64,000 nucleotides of DNA, taken from NCBI RefSeq assembly GCF_013761175.1, contig NZ_JACDUR010000008.1:199875-263874 (forward strand), written 5' to 3'. Positions 52,192 to 60,942 of the stretch are shown here, in pieces (position 1 is the stretch's first letter; the number at the start of each line of letters is the position of its first letter). The DNA is from Nonomuraea soli (GTDB taxonomy: Bacteria; Actinomycetota; Actinomycetes; Streptosporangiales; Streptosporangiaceae). The translations under genes were made by a program, and so were the position numbers. A model generated the notes under the pieces. The model had not been told where the DNA came from. It worked only from the letters and a program-made list of their open reading frames with translations, and did no database searches.

Positions 52192-53754
52192 ATGAGCACC
52201 CGGCCGCGAGCCAGCCTGCGCAGGATCCTGGAGGACCTGGGCAGCACTGTGCTGAACGTGGCCGTGGCCGCCGGTGACCCCGATACCGAGGTCACCGGCG
52301 TGCACATCTACGACCCGCTCGACGATCTGGCGCCTCCGGCGGGCTCGCTGCTGCTGGCCGTCGGGGTGGAGAGCGCCGCGCGCATCCACGAACTGCTCGC
52401 CCTCGCGCCGACCGCCGCCGGGCTGGTGGTCAAGCAGCCGGTCGACGTCGACGACGGCGTACGGCAGGCGGCGGCGAGCACCGGCACCACGGTTCTCGGC
52501 CTGACCAGGGCCGCATCCTGGTCGCAGGTCTCGGCCCTGCTGCGCACGCTGCTGGCCGAGGGCGAGCTGGAGGAGGAGCCGCAGGACGACCTGTTCAGCC
52601 TGGCCAACGCGGTGTGCGCGCTGCTCGACGCGCCGGTCACCATCGAGGACCGCTCGGCGCGCGTGCTGGCCTTCTCCACCCGCCAGGAGGAGGCAGACCC
52701 CGGGCGCATCGCCACGGTGCTCGGGCGCCAGGTGCCCGAGGAGTACCAGCGCATGCTCTTCGAGCGTGGCCTGTTCAAGCAGCTGTACCAGAGCCGCGAG
52801 CCGATCTACATGGAGCTCGACGGCGACAGCATGAACCGCGTGGCGATAGCCGTACGCTCGGGAGACGAGATCCTCGGCTCCATCTGGGCGGCGGTCCACG
52901 AGCCGCTCAGCGAGCAGCGCCAGCGTGCGCTCACCGACGCCGCCAAGATCGTCGCGCTGCGGTTGCTGCGCGAGCGCGCCGGCGCCGACACCCAGCGGCG
53001 GCTGCGCGCCGACCTGCTGTCGACCGTGCTCGCCGGAGGTCAGGGCGCGGCCGAGGCGGCGGGCAGGCTGGGCCTGGCCACCGAGCACCTGTGCGTCCTG
53101 GCCGCCCAGCTCACCCAGCCGCAGGAGGCCGACCTGGCCAAGCGCGAGAGCGACCGCCAGCGGTTCTGCGACGCGCTGGCGCTGCACGTCGGCTCCATCC
53201 ATCCCAAGGCCGCGGCGGCGCTGGTCGGCACGGTGGCCTACGCCATTCTGCCCAGCCACTCCGACGAGCGGGCGGTCAAGGTGGCCGAGAGTTTCCTGTC
53301 GAGCGTGAGCCCCCGCTACGAGGCCAACGTCGGCGTCGGGCGGCTGGCCCACCATCTGGCCGAGGTGGCACGCTCCAGGGTCGACGCCGACCGGGCGCTG
53401 CGCGTGCTGCAGACCAGGGGAACCTCGGGGCAGGCCGCCGACTACTCGGCCGTGCACGTGGAGTCGCTGCTGCTGCAGGTGGCCGACGCCGCCGCGGCGG
53501 AGGAGCAGACCCCGACCGGGCCCTACCAGCGCCTGCTGGCCTACGACGCCGAGCACGGCAGCCAGCTGCTGGCCACCCTGCGCGCCTACCTCGACGCCTT
53601 CGGCGACGTCAACGTGGCCTCCGCGCAGGTGATGGTGCACGCCAACACCTTCCGCTACCGGCTCAAGCGGCTGGCCGAGATCGGCGAGTTCGACCTGCAC
53701 GACCCCGAGGCGCGCTTCGCGCTGCTGTTGCAGATGCGGATCTTCGGGCTCTAG
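52192..53754 (+). CDS. PucR/CdaR-type transcriptional regulator
   Basis: A 520-residue regulator. An N-terminal purine-catabolism-regulator-like domain (about 1-120) and a GAF-like middle (about 130-260) precede a C-terminal PucR helix-turn-helix with VNVASAQVMVHANTFRYRL. Members sense small metabolites and activate catabolic genes. ATG 52192 lies 5 bases after the upstream stop; TATCTT at 52179-52184 could serve as a -10 for a leaderless start. Its position between the hydrolase genes and the dipeptide transporter suggests that it controls both. Confidence 0.9.
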   Translation: MSTRPRASLRRILEDLGSTVLNVAVAAGDPDTEVTGVHIYDPLDDLAPPAGSLLLAVGVESAARIHELLALAPTAAGLVVKQPVDVDDGVRQAAASTGTTVLGLTRAASWSQVSALLRTLLAEGELEEEPQDDLFSLANAVCALLDAPVTIEDRSARVLAFSTRQEEADPGRIATVLGRQVPEEYQRMLFERGLFKQLYQSREPIYMELDGDSMNRVAIAVRSGDEILGSIWAAVHEPLSEQRQRALTDAAKIVALRLLRERAGADTQRRLRADLLSTVLAGGQGAAEAAGRLGLATEHLCVLAAQLTQPQEADLAKRESDRQRFCDALALHVGSIHPKAAAALVGTVAYAILPSHSDERAVKVAESFLSSVSPRYEANVGVGRLAHHLAEVARSRVDADRALRVLQTRGTSGQAADYSAVHVESLLLQVADAAAAEEQTPTGPYQRLLAYDAEHGSQLLATLRAYLDAFGDVNVASAQVMVHANTFRYRLKRLAEIGEFDLHDPEARFALLLQMRIFGL

Positions 53755-53851
53755 CACGACGGCGGCCGCGCTTTTCGTGACCGGGCACGAAGCAGCAGCA
53801 TGCCACCAGGGGCGAATGTGGGGCATCACCCCCACGTTCTGGAGTCCGCCC

Positions 53852-55399
53852 ATGAGAAAGACAGCAGCCGTCGCCGCCTTCGCGCTGCTCACCGCCGGAT
53901 GCGGTAGCTCCCCGTCCGCGGAGCAGCCGGCCACGGGCACCGGCACCTTCACCGTGGCGCTGGCCGCCGACCCCGGAGTGCTCGACCCGGCCATGGGCGT
54001 GCTCTCGGCGACCAACACCGCCCTGTCGGTGGCCTACGAGAGCCTTGTCACCGTCGGCGAGGACGGCAAGACCGCGCCGGGACTGGCCGAGAAGTGGGAG
54101 ATCAAGCCCGACTCGGTCACCTTCACCCTGCGCAAGGACATCACCTGCTCCGACGGGTCGAAGCTGACGCCCGCCGATGTGGCCGACAACGTCAACCACA
54201 TCGTCAATCCCGACACCAAGTCGCCGATCTACGGTGTCCTGATCCCCGCCGGGATGAAGGCCACCTCCGACGCCACCTCCGTGACGCTCTCCACGCCGGA
54301 GCCGTTCGGCTTCATCCTGCAGAGCGCCCAGAACCTGCTGGTGGTGTGCGGCAAGGGCGTCAAGGACCGTTCCCTGCTGGCCAAGTCGACCTACGGCACC
54401 GGGCCGTTCGCGCTCAGCGAGGCGGTGGCGGGCGACCACTACACCTTCAGCCTGCGCAAGGACTACTCGGGCTCGACCGACGGGCTGCCCGGCAAGGTCG
54501 TCGTCAAGATCGTCCCGAACGAGCAGACCGCCGCGAACCTGATGATGTCGGGCGCGATCAACAACGCCACCTTCTTCGGCCCCGACCGGGCCCGCGTCGA
54601 GGCGATCCCCGGCGTCACCAAGGAGGTCATCGCCCCCACCAACGCCCAGTACTTCTACCACCAGGGCGAGGGCAGGCCGGGAGCCGACCCGGAGGTGCGC
54701 AAGGCGCTGACGCAGGCGCTCAACCTCCCCGAGCTGGCCGGCATCGTCTCCAGCAACACCGGCAAGCCCGCCACGGGGCTGGTCTCCGAGCCGCGCCCGT
54801 GCCCGGGTGACACCGTCACCGGCCACGTGACGCCCACCGACCCGGCCGCCGCGGCCTCCGGGCTCGAGGCGGCGGGCTGGAAGGCCGGCGCCGACGGGAT
54901 CCGCGCCAAGGACGGCAAGAAGCTGAGCCTGCGGGTGCTGTACGCGACCACGCGTGGCCCCGGCTTCCAGGCGGCGGCGGAGTACATGGCCGCCACGTGG
55001 AAGAAGGTCGGAGCCGAGGTCACGCTCAACGGCGTCATCGACACCAAGCTGGCCGAGTCGCTCAACGTCACCCAGGACTGGGACGTGGCCTGGCTGCCGA
55101 TCGGCGTGACGCTGCCCACGCAGCTCGTCGGGTTCCTGTCGGGCCCGGCCGCCCCCAAGGGCGCCAACTTCGCGCACCTGAACAACCAGCGCTACACCGA
55201 GCTGGTCGCCCAGGCCGCGGGCACGCCCGGCGACGCGGGCTGCAAGCTGTGGTCGGAGGCCGAGAGCGCGCTGTTCGACAACCACGACCTCGTGCCCGTC
55301 AGCGGCCTGACGATCCTGATCGCCAGCAAGGGCGGCACGGTCCGCCAGGTCGCCGGCTTCTACCAGCCGACCACCTTCCGCCTCACGCAGGGAGGGTGA
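53852..55399 (+). CDS. dipeptide/oligopeptide-binding lipoprotein (family 5)
   Basis: A 515-residue SBP family 5 protein (DppA/OppA type). The signal ends ALLTAGCGS with a lipobox cysteine. The mature protein shows the family pattern: VLDPAMGVLSATN near the start, then LAEKWEIKPDSVTFTLRKD. GGAG lies 7 bases before ATG 53852. The gap 53755-53851 has no clear promoter. The permease gene follows with no spacing. Ligand inferred to be a short peptide, possibly with D-residues. Confidence 0.93.
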   Translation: MRKTAAVAAFALLTAGCGSSPSAEQPATGTGTFTVALAADPGVLDPAMGVLSATNTALSVAYESLVTVGEDGKTAPGLAEKWEIKPDSVTFTLRKDITCSDGSKLTPADVADNVNHIVNPDTKSPIYGVLIPAGMKATSDATSVTLSTPEPFGFILQSAQNLLVVCGKGVKDRSLLAKSTYGTGPFALSEAVAGDHYTFSLRKDYSGSTDGLPGKVVVKIVPNEQTAANLMMSGAINNATFFGPDRARVEAIPGVTKEVIAPTNAQYFYHQGEGRPGADPEVRKALTQALNLPELAGIVSSNTGKPATGLVSEPRPCPGDTVTGHVTPTDPAAAASGLEAAGWKAGADGIRAKDGKKLSLRVLYATTRGPGFQAAAEYMAATWKKVGAEVTLNGVIDTKLAESLNVTQDWDVAWLPIGVTLPTQLVGFLSGPAAPKGANFAHLNNQRYTELVAQAAGTPGDAGCKLWSEAESALFDNHDLVPVSGLTILIASKGGTVRQVAGFYQPTTFRLTQGG

Positions 55400-56413
55400 G
55401 TGGCTGAGCTGAAGAACCCGGCCGGCGCGTCGATCGACGCGCCGGCCGCGGCCCGGCCCCCGGCCCGGTCGGCCACGGCCCGCAGGCTCCTACGGCACGC
55501 CGTGCGCCTGGTGGTCTCCCTGGCCGTGCTGATGGTCGCCTCCTTCGCGATGATCCACCTGATCCCCGGCGACCCCGTGCGCGCCTCGCTCGGACCCGCC
55601 GCCCCGGTGGAGCTGGTCGAGGCACGGCGGGCCGCGCTCGGCCTGGACCGGCCCTGGCCCGAGCAGCTGCTCACCTACACCGGCGACGTGCTGACGGGCA
55701 ACTTCGGCACCTCCTTCATCACCGGCGAGCCGGTCGGCCAGATCATCGCCACCCGTCTGCCCAACACGCTCGTCCTGGCCCTGCTGGCCACGCTGCTGGC
55801 GCTGGCCGTGGCGATCCCGCTGGGCATGTGGGCGGCGGTGCGCACCGAGAACGGACGCAACCGCGGCACCGAGGCGGGCTTCGGCGCCGCCACCGGGGCC
55901 GCGGTGGCCGTGCCGGAGTTCCTCTACTCGATCGCCCTGGTGGCGGTCTTCGCGATCTGGCTGAAGTGGCTGCCGCCCGCGAGCAAGGCGGGACCCGAGT
56001 CGTACATCCTGCCGATCCTGGCGATGTCCATCGGCCCGACCGCGATGATCGCCCGCATCTCCCGCGCGCAGACGCTGCGCGAGCTGGGGCAGGACTACGT
56101 GCGGCTCGCCCGCGCCAACCGCCTGCCGGTCGTGCGGCTGCACCTGCGGCACGTGCTGCCCAACACGCTGACGGCCACCCTCACCGTCGGCGGCCTGCTG
56201 CTGACCTCCCTGATCGCCGGCAGCGTGCTGGTGGAGTACGTCTTCGCCTGGCCGGGCCTGGGCCAGCGCATCGTGGAGTCGATCACGATGAAGGACTATC
56301 CCGTCGCCCAGGGCGCGATCCTCGTCTACGGCGCCCTCGTGCTGATCGTCAACTTCCTGGTGGACGTGCTGATCGGCGTGCTGGACCCGACCTCTGCCCT
56401 CAAGGAGAACTGA
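55400..56413 (+). CDS. dipeptide ABC transporter permease (DppB type)
   Basis: A 337-residue permease with a 30-residue Pro/Ala-rich cytoplasmic N-terminus and six membrane segments; IHLIPGDPVRASLG after the first segment and the EAA-type loop DYVRLARANRLPVVRLHLRH (given here at its 20-residue core) are DppB hallmarks. The GTG start directly follows the binding-protein stop, with GGAGGG inside that gene. Confidence 0.93.
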   Translation: MAELKNPAGASIDAPAAARPPARSATARRLLRHAVRLVVSLAVLMVASFAMIHLIPGDPVRASLGPAAPVELVEARRAALGLDRPWPEQLLTYTGDVLTGNFGTSFITGEPVGQIIATRLPNTLVLALLATLLALAVAIPLGMWAAVRTENGRNRGTEAGFGAATGAAVAVPEFLYSIALVAVFAIWLKWLPPASKAGPESYILPILAMSIGPTAMIARISRAQTLRELGQDYVRLARANRLPVVRLHLRHVLPNTLTATLTVGGLLLTSLIAGSVLVEYVFAWPGLGQRIVESITMKDYPVAQGAILVYGALVLIVNFLVDVLIGVLDPTSALKEN

Positions 56414-58143
56414 TGCGCGCCGGTCTGGCGATCGTCGCCGCCCTGATCGTGCTGGCGATCATCGGCCCGCCCCTGTGGGGCGATCAGGCCGAGGCGATCA
56501 ACTCGGCCGCCATCCTGCAGGGCGCCTCGGCCGCGCATCCGCTGGGCACCGACAACCTGGGCCGCGACCTGCTGGCCAGGGTGCTGGTGGCGGGGCGGTT
56601 CACGCTCATGCTCGCGCTGCTGGCCACCGCGATCGGCGCCGTCGTCGGCACCGTCCTCGGCGCGCTGCCCGCGGTCCTGCCCAGGAAGGGCGCGCGGTTC
56701 GTGACCGGCCTGGTCAACGCGCTGGTCGCCTTCCCCGGGCTGCTGCTGGCGATGTTCGTCGCGGTCATCGCCGGGCTCGGCGCCAAGGGCGCGGTGCTGG
56801 GCATCGGCGCCGCGATCGCGCCCGGCTTCGCCCGCCTCACCCAGACCCTGGCCGCCTCGGTCGCCGGGGCCGACTACGTCAGCGCCGCCCGCATGCTCGG
56901 CGTGCCGCGCGGGCGCATCCTGGCCCGTCACGTGCTTCCCAACATCGCCGAGCCGCTCATCCTCAACCTGACCCAGGCGATGGGCGGGGCCCTGCTGGGC
57001 CTGGCCGGCATGTCGTTCCTGGGACTGGGCGTGCAGCCGCCGTCGTTCGACTGGGGGCGGCTGCTGTTCGACGGCTTCGCCCGCATCTACCTCACGCCGG
57101 AGGTCGCGCTCGGGCCCGCCGTCGCGGTCGCCCTGGCGGGCATCGGCTTCAACCTGCTCGGCGACGGGCTGGTCAAGAAGGCGCGCAGGGCACGCCCCTC
57201 GACGGACAAGGCCGTGGCGCCCCGGCCGGAGCCGGTCGCGGCCGACCCCGAGGCGGTCCTCGACGTGCGCGAGCTGACCGTGGCCTTCCCCGGCGGCGTC
57301 ACCCCGGTGCGTGAGCTGTCGCTGACCATCCGCCCCGGCGAGATCGTCGGGCTGGTGGGGGAGTCGGGCAGCGGCAAGAGCCTGACCGCCGCCGCCGTCG
57401 GCGGGCTGGTGCCGTACCCGGGTGTCGTCGGCGCGAGCCTGCTGCACCGCGGCGGCGAGGTCGCCATGGTCTTCCAGGAGCCCGCGCTCAACCCGGCGCT
57501 GAAGGTCGGCGGCCAGCTGGCCGAGGTGGCGATCGTGCGCGACGGCCTGTCGAGGGCCGAGGCGCGCGAGCGGGCGATCGACCGGCTGGGACGCGTGCAC
57601 CTGCCCGACCCGGCCCGCAGCGCCAAGTCGCACCCGCACGAGCTGTCGGGCGGCATGCGCCAGCGCGCGGTCATCGCCATGGGCCTCATGGGCAGCCCGA
57701 AGCTGATCGTCGCCGACGAGCCGACCACCGCGCTCGACGTGACCGTCCAGGGCCAGATCCTCAAGCTGCTGCGCGAGGTGGTCGACCAGACCGGCTCGGC
57801 GGTGCTGTTCATCTCGCACGACATCGCCGTGGTGGGCGAGCTGTGCGACCGCGTGGTGGTGATGTACGCGGGCCGGGTGGTCGAGGAACTGCCGGTCAAG
57901 GAGCTGGCCGCCGGAGCCGCCCATCCGTACACCCGCGCGCTGATCGCCTCGCTGCCCGACATGGAGACCGACCGCTCGCGGCCGCTGGCGAGCATTCCCG
58001 GCCGCCAGCCGGCGCCCGCCGACGTGGGCGAGGGCTGCGCCTTCGCGCCCCGCTGCGCGCTGGCCACCGAGCGCTGCGCCGCCGAACGACCCCCGTTGAC
58101 CGTGTACGGCCCGGCGCACCGGGTCGCCTGCTGGGAGGCCTGA
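56413..58143 (+). CDS. fused dipeptide ABC permease-ATPase (DppC-DppD)
   Basis: A single 576-residue open frame joins a DppC-type permease (about 1-255; HPLGTDNLGRDLLARV and GADYVSAARMLGVPRG) to a DppD-type ATPase (about 275-576; Walker A GESGSGKS at 316-323, signature LSGGMRQR, VADEPTTALD). The C-terminal CAFAPRC oligopeptide-ATPase extension is intact. The linker is a charged Ala/Pro-rich segment around 255-285. The start overlaps the previous stop (TGATG). The fusion fixes one ATPase to one permease; the partner ATPase is separate. Confidence 0.92.
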   Translation: MRAGLAIVAALIVLAIIGPPLWGDQAEAINSAAILQGASAAHPLGTDNLGRDLLARVLVAGRFTLMLALLATAIGAVVGTVLGALPAVLPRKGARFVTGLVNALVAFPGLLLAMFVAVIAGLGAKGAVLGIGAAIAPGFARLTQTLAASVAGADYVSAARMLGVPRGRILARHVLPNIAEPLILNLTQAMGGALLGLAGMSFLGLGVQPPSFDWGRLLFDGFARIYLTPEVALGPAVAVALAGIGFNLLGDGLVKKARRARPSTDKAVAPRPEPVAADPEAVLDVRELTVAFPGGVTPVRELSLTIRPGEIVGLVGESGSGKSLTAAAVGGLVPYPGVVGASLLHRGGEVAMVFQEPALNPALKVGGQLAEVAIVRDGLSRAEARERAIDRLGRVHLPDPARSAKSHPHELSGGMRQRAVIAMGLMGSPKLIVADEPTTALDVTVQGQILKLLREVVDQTGSAVLFISHDIAVVGELCDRVVVMYAGRVVEELPVKELAAGAAHPYTRALIASLPDMETDRSRPLASIPGRQPAPADVGEGCAFAPRCALATERCAAERPPLTVYGPAHRVACWEA

Positions 58144-58829
58144 TGCGCATCGAGAACTTGACCGTCCGCTACGGCTCCTTCGTGGCCGTGGACGATGTCA
58201 GCCTGGAGATCCCCACCGGCTCCATCGTCGGGCTGGTGGGGGAGTCGGGCTCCGGCAAGTCGACGCTGGCACGCGCGGTCAGCGGGCTGGTGCCGTACAC
58301 CGGAGCGCTGACCGGGGCCGAGCGGGTCCAGATGGTCTTCCAGAACCCCTACGCCTCCCTGGACCCGCGCATGACCGTGGGCGGGTCGGTGGCCGAGGCG
58401 CTGCTGCGCCTGCCGTCAGGCAGGCGCGCGGCGGAGGTCGAGCGGCTGCTGGACCTCGTGGCGCTGCCCGGCTCGGTGGCCGGGCGCTACCCGCGCGAGC
58501 TGTCGGGAGGTCAGCGCCAGCGCGTGGCGATCGCCCGCGCCCTGGGCGCCGAGCCGAGCCTGCTGGTCGCCGACGAGATCACCAGTGCGCTGGACGTGTC
58601 GGTCCAGGGAGCGGTGCTCAACCTGGTCCGGTCGCTGCGCGAGGAGCTGGGCCTGTCGATCCTGTTCATCTCGCACAATCTCGCGGTCGTGCGCTACGTG
58701 TGCGACTCCATCGCGGTGATGCACCGCGGCCGCGTGGTGGAGGCGGGCCCGACGGATCAGGTGACCCTCGAGCCCGCCCACGACTACACCCGCTCGCTGC
58801 TGTCTGCCGTGCCGCGGCTGACCACGTAG
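58143..58829 (+). CDS. dipeptide ABC transporter ATPase (DppF type)
   Basis: A 228-residue ATPase with Walker A GESGSGKST, Q-loop MVFQNPYASLDPR, signature LSGGQRQR and VADEITSALD (Ile replaces the usual Pro of DEPTSALD). It is shorter than typical DppF because the C-terminal oligopeptide-ATPase extension is missing. Its last 46 bases overlap the end of the convergent GNAT gene. Confidence 0.92.
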   Translation: MRIENLTVRYGSFVAVDDVSLEIPTGSIVGLVGESGSGKSTLARAVSGLVPYTGALTGAERVQMVFQNPYASLDPRMTVGGSVAEALLRLPSGRRAAEVERLLDLVALPGSVAGRYPRELSGGQRQRVAIARALGAEPSLLVADEITSALDVSVQGAVLNLVRSLREELGLSILFISHNLAVVRYVCDSIAVMHRGRVVEAGPTDQVTLEPAHDYTRSLLSAVPRLTT

Positions 58830-59539
58830 AACTGCTTGGCGTGGAAGCCGGTCACCCGGCCGCCTTCCGCGATCAGGCCGCCGAGCACCTCACGCACGGC
58901 CAGGCGCCAGGCCTTGGCCGTGCCGGGCTCGCTCCTGCGCAGGCTCTCGATGTCCTCGGGCACCGCCACGAGCACGGTCGGGGCGTCGGAGCCGAGCGTG
59001 ACGGGCCTGCCGCCCTCGTCGGCCAGGACGACCGCGGCGTTCTCCAGTGACATCTCCGGCTTGCGCCCGCGCAGCTCCCAGACGGCGAGCAGCCGGTCGG
59101 AGTCGTCGCCCTGGTTGATCGAGTCGGCCATCTCCCCGTAGAAGCTGGGCAGGTACTCGTGGGGCAGGGCGCCCAGCTTGGCCAGGTTGAAGTGCGCGTT
59201 GCGCCGCACCAGCGGATCGTAGGTCCACGTGATGCGCGCCAGGCCGCGCTCCAGCGCCCATTCGCGCTGGTGCAACTTGAGCTCGTGGCCGATGCCGCGG
59301 CCCACGCGGGCGCCGGTGATGTGTGAATGCAGCGCGTTCCCCGTCGCCAGGAAGCCCACGGAGCCGCCCACGAGGCGGCTGCCGTCGAAGGCGCCTGACA
59401 CGTAGCCGCCCGCGTGAGACAGGGCCCGCATGAGCTCCGGGGTCACCGGCATGCTGTCGGCGTCGAAGTGCCAGATCGCCTTGAAAAGCTCGGTGACCTC
59501 GGCGAACTCCTGAATACTGCGCAACTCTCGCACGTTCAC
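58784..59539 (-). CDS. large GNAT-family acyltransferase, putative amino-acid N-succinyltransferase
   Basis: A 251-residue GNAT protein with the acyl-CoA loop ARVGRGIGHELKLHQREWA near residues 75-95 and a long C-terminal extension. It resembles the larger GNAT proteins that pair with N-succinylamino-acid racemases, for example in Geobacillus kaustophilus, where the transferase N-succinylates D-amino acids. The racemase-like gene lies 78 bases upstream on the same strand, supporting this role by context. GTG 59539 has TAGCGT placed for a leaderless transcript (59546-59551, minus strand). Confidence 0.78.
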   Translation of the reverse strand: MNVRELRSIQEFAEVTELFKAIWHFDADSMPVTPELMRALSHAGGYVSGAFDGSRLVGGSVGFLATGNALHSHITGARVGRGIGHELKLHQREWALERGLARITWTYDPLVRRNAHFNLAKLGALPHEYLPSFYGEMADSINQGDDSDRLLAVWELRGRKPEMSLENAAVVLADEGGRPVTLGSDAPTVLVAVPEDIESLRRSEPGTAKAWRLAVREVLGGLIAEGGRVTGFHAKQFYVVSRGTADSSERV

Positions 59540-59617
59540 AGCGCGACGCTATGCCAGTGCGGCGGGGCCCGGATTCGTGCGGCTTCACCAAATGCCGGGC
59601 CCCTCTTTGTGGTGCCG

Positions 59618-60718
59618 CTAGAGGGTGATCCACTCGCTGGAGGTCGTGACCTCGTCGAGGATCGCGGGGATCGGCTCGACGCCGAGGCCGGGGCCGGTCG
59701 GCACGTTCAGGTGGCCGTCCTGGAGCTCGAACGGCTCGGTGATGTCGGTGGCGTAGTAGCGCCGTGATCCCGAGGTGTCGCCGGGCAGCGTGAAGCCGGG
59801 AAGCGCCGCCAGCGCGACGTTGGCCGCGCGGCCCAGGCCCGTCTCCAGCATGCCGCCGCACCACACCGCGATGCCGTGCGCGCGGCACAGGTCGTGGATG
59901 CGGCGCGCCTCCAGGTAGCCGCCGACGCGGCCGGGCTTGACGTTGACGATCGAGCAGGCGCCCATGGAGATGGCGGCGGCCGCGTGCTCGGCCGACTCGA
60001 TCGACTCGTCGAGGCAGATCGGGGTCTTGAGCTGGGTGGCGAGCTGGGCGTGCTGGGCCATGTCGTCGTTGGCCAGGGGCTGCTCGATCAGCAGCAGCCC
60101 GAAGTCGTCGAGCTTGGCCAGATGACGGGCGTCGGCCAGGGTGTAGGCGGCGTTGGCGTCGACCTGCAGCAGGATCTCGTCGCCGAACCGCTCGCGCACC
60201 GCGCGGACCGCCTCGACGTCCCAGCCCGGCTCGATCTTCAGCTTGATCCGCACGTAGCCTTCGGCGAGGTAGCCCTCGACGGCGTCGAGCAACTGCGGGA
60301 TGGCGTCCATGATGCCGACCGAGACGCCGCACGGCACCCGGTCGGCCGCCGCGCCCAGGAACTGGCCGAACGACTCGTTGTTCGCGCGCAGCTGCGCGTC
60401 GAGGATCGCGGTCTCCAGCGCCGCCTTGGCCATGCGGTGGCCCTTGATCGGCTCCAGGTGCCGGGCGACCGCCTGGGCGTCGACGTCGCCGGGCAGCGAG
60501 GGCAGGAGGAATCGCTTGATCACCGCGGCGGCCCCGTCGACGTACTCGGAGGAGTACAGCGGTTCGGACATGGCCACGCACTCGCCCCAGCCCTCCGCGT
60601 CGGGGGTGACCACCCTGACCAGCAGGACGTCGCGGGACGTCTCGGTGCCGAAGGAGGTACGGAACGGCGCCACGAGCGGCATCGCGATGCGGCGCAGCTC
60701 AACTCCAGTGATCTTCAC
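59618..60718 (-). CDS. enolase-superfamily N-acylamino-acid racemase / o-succinylbenzoate synthase-like
   Basis: A 366-residue member of the MLE subgroup. The barrel residues are all present: the KxK pair (Lys159, Lys161), metal ligands Asp187, Glu212 and Asp237, and the opposite lysine Lys261. This set serves both o-succinylbenzoate synthase (menaquinone synthesis) and N-succinylamino-acid racemase. No other men gene is nearby, and the GNAT gene downstream and the peptide-degradation cluster favour racemase. GTG 60718 has only a weak GAGAAAG upstream. Confidence 0.85.
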   Translation of the reverse strand: MKITGVELRRIAMPLVAPFRTSFGTETSRDVLLVRVVTPDAEGWGECVAMSEPLYSSEYVDGAAAVIKRFLLPSLPGDVDAQAVARHLEPIKGHRMAKAALETAILDAQLRANNESFGQFLGAAADRVPCGVSVGIMDAIPQLLDAVEGYLAEGYVRIKLKIEPGWDVEAVRAVRERFGDEILLQVDANAAYTLADARHLAKLDDFGLLLIEQPLANDDMAQHAQLATQLKTPICLDESIESAEHAAAAISMGACSIVNVKPGRVGGYLEARRIHDLCRAHGIAVWCGGMLETGLGRAANVALAALPGFTLPGDTSGSRRYYATDITEPFELQDGHLNVPTGPGLGVEPIPAILDEVTTSSEWITL

Positions 60719-60842
60719 GCTTTCTCACTTCCCGGGTTGGAGAACCTCATTCCCCGATGACCATATGGCGACGTTATGTCAGCAGAAATCGTCGAGCACG
60801 CCGAATCGCCGACGCTGTCTTGTTTCCGGCTCCAGCTGGAAG

Positions 60843-60859
60843 TTAGGAAAGGTTCCTAA
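60843..60859. promoter_or_regulatory. palindrome TTAGGAA-N3-TTCCTAA upstream of the sugar dehydrogenase gene
   Basis: Perfect 7-base arms separated by AGG lie 83 bases before the start of the secreted carbohydrate-active protein. AT-rich palindromes of this type recur upstream of carbohydrate-active genes in actinobacteria and suggest an operator. The rest of 60719-60942 shows no clear promoter. Confidence 0.6.
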
Positions 60860-60942
60860 AAAATGGGCCTCCCTTTCATGTCCGACCTCATGACAACCTG
60901 TGGGCACCTGGAGCAAGGCACCCCCTCCCACCGAGGAGCATC

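Noticed and set aside
59618..60718. Calling the enolase-superfamily gene menC
   Set aside because: The active-site residues cannot separate o-succinylbenzoate synthase from N-acylamino-acid racemase, and no other menaquinone gene is nearby.
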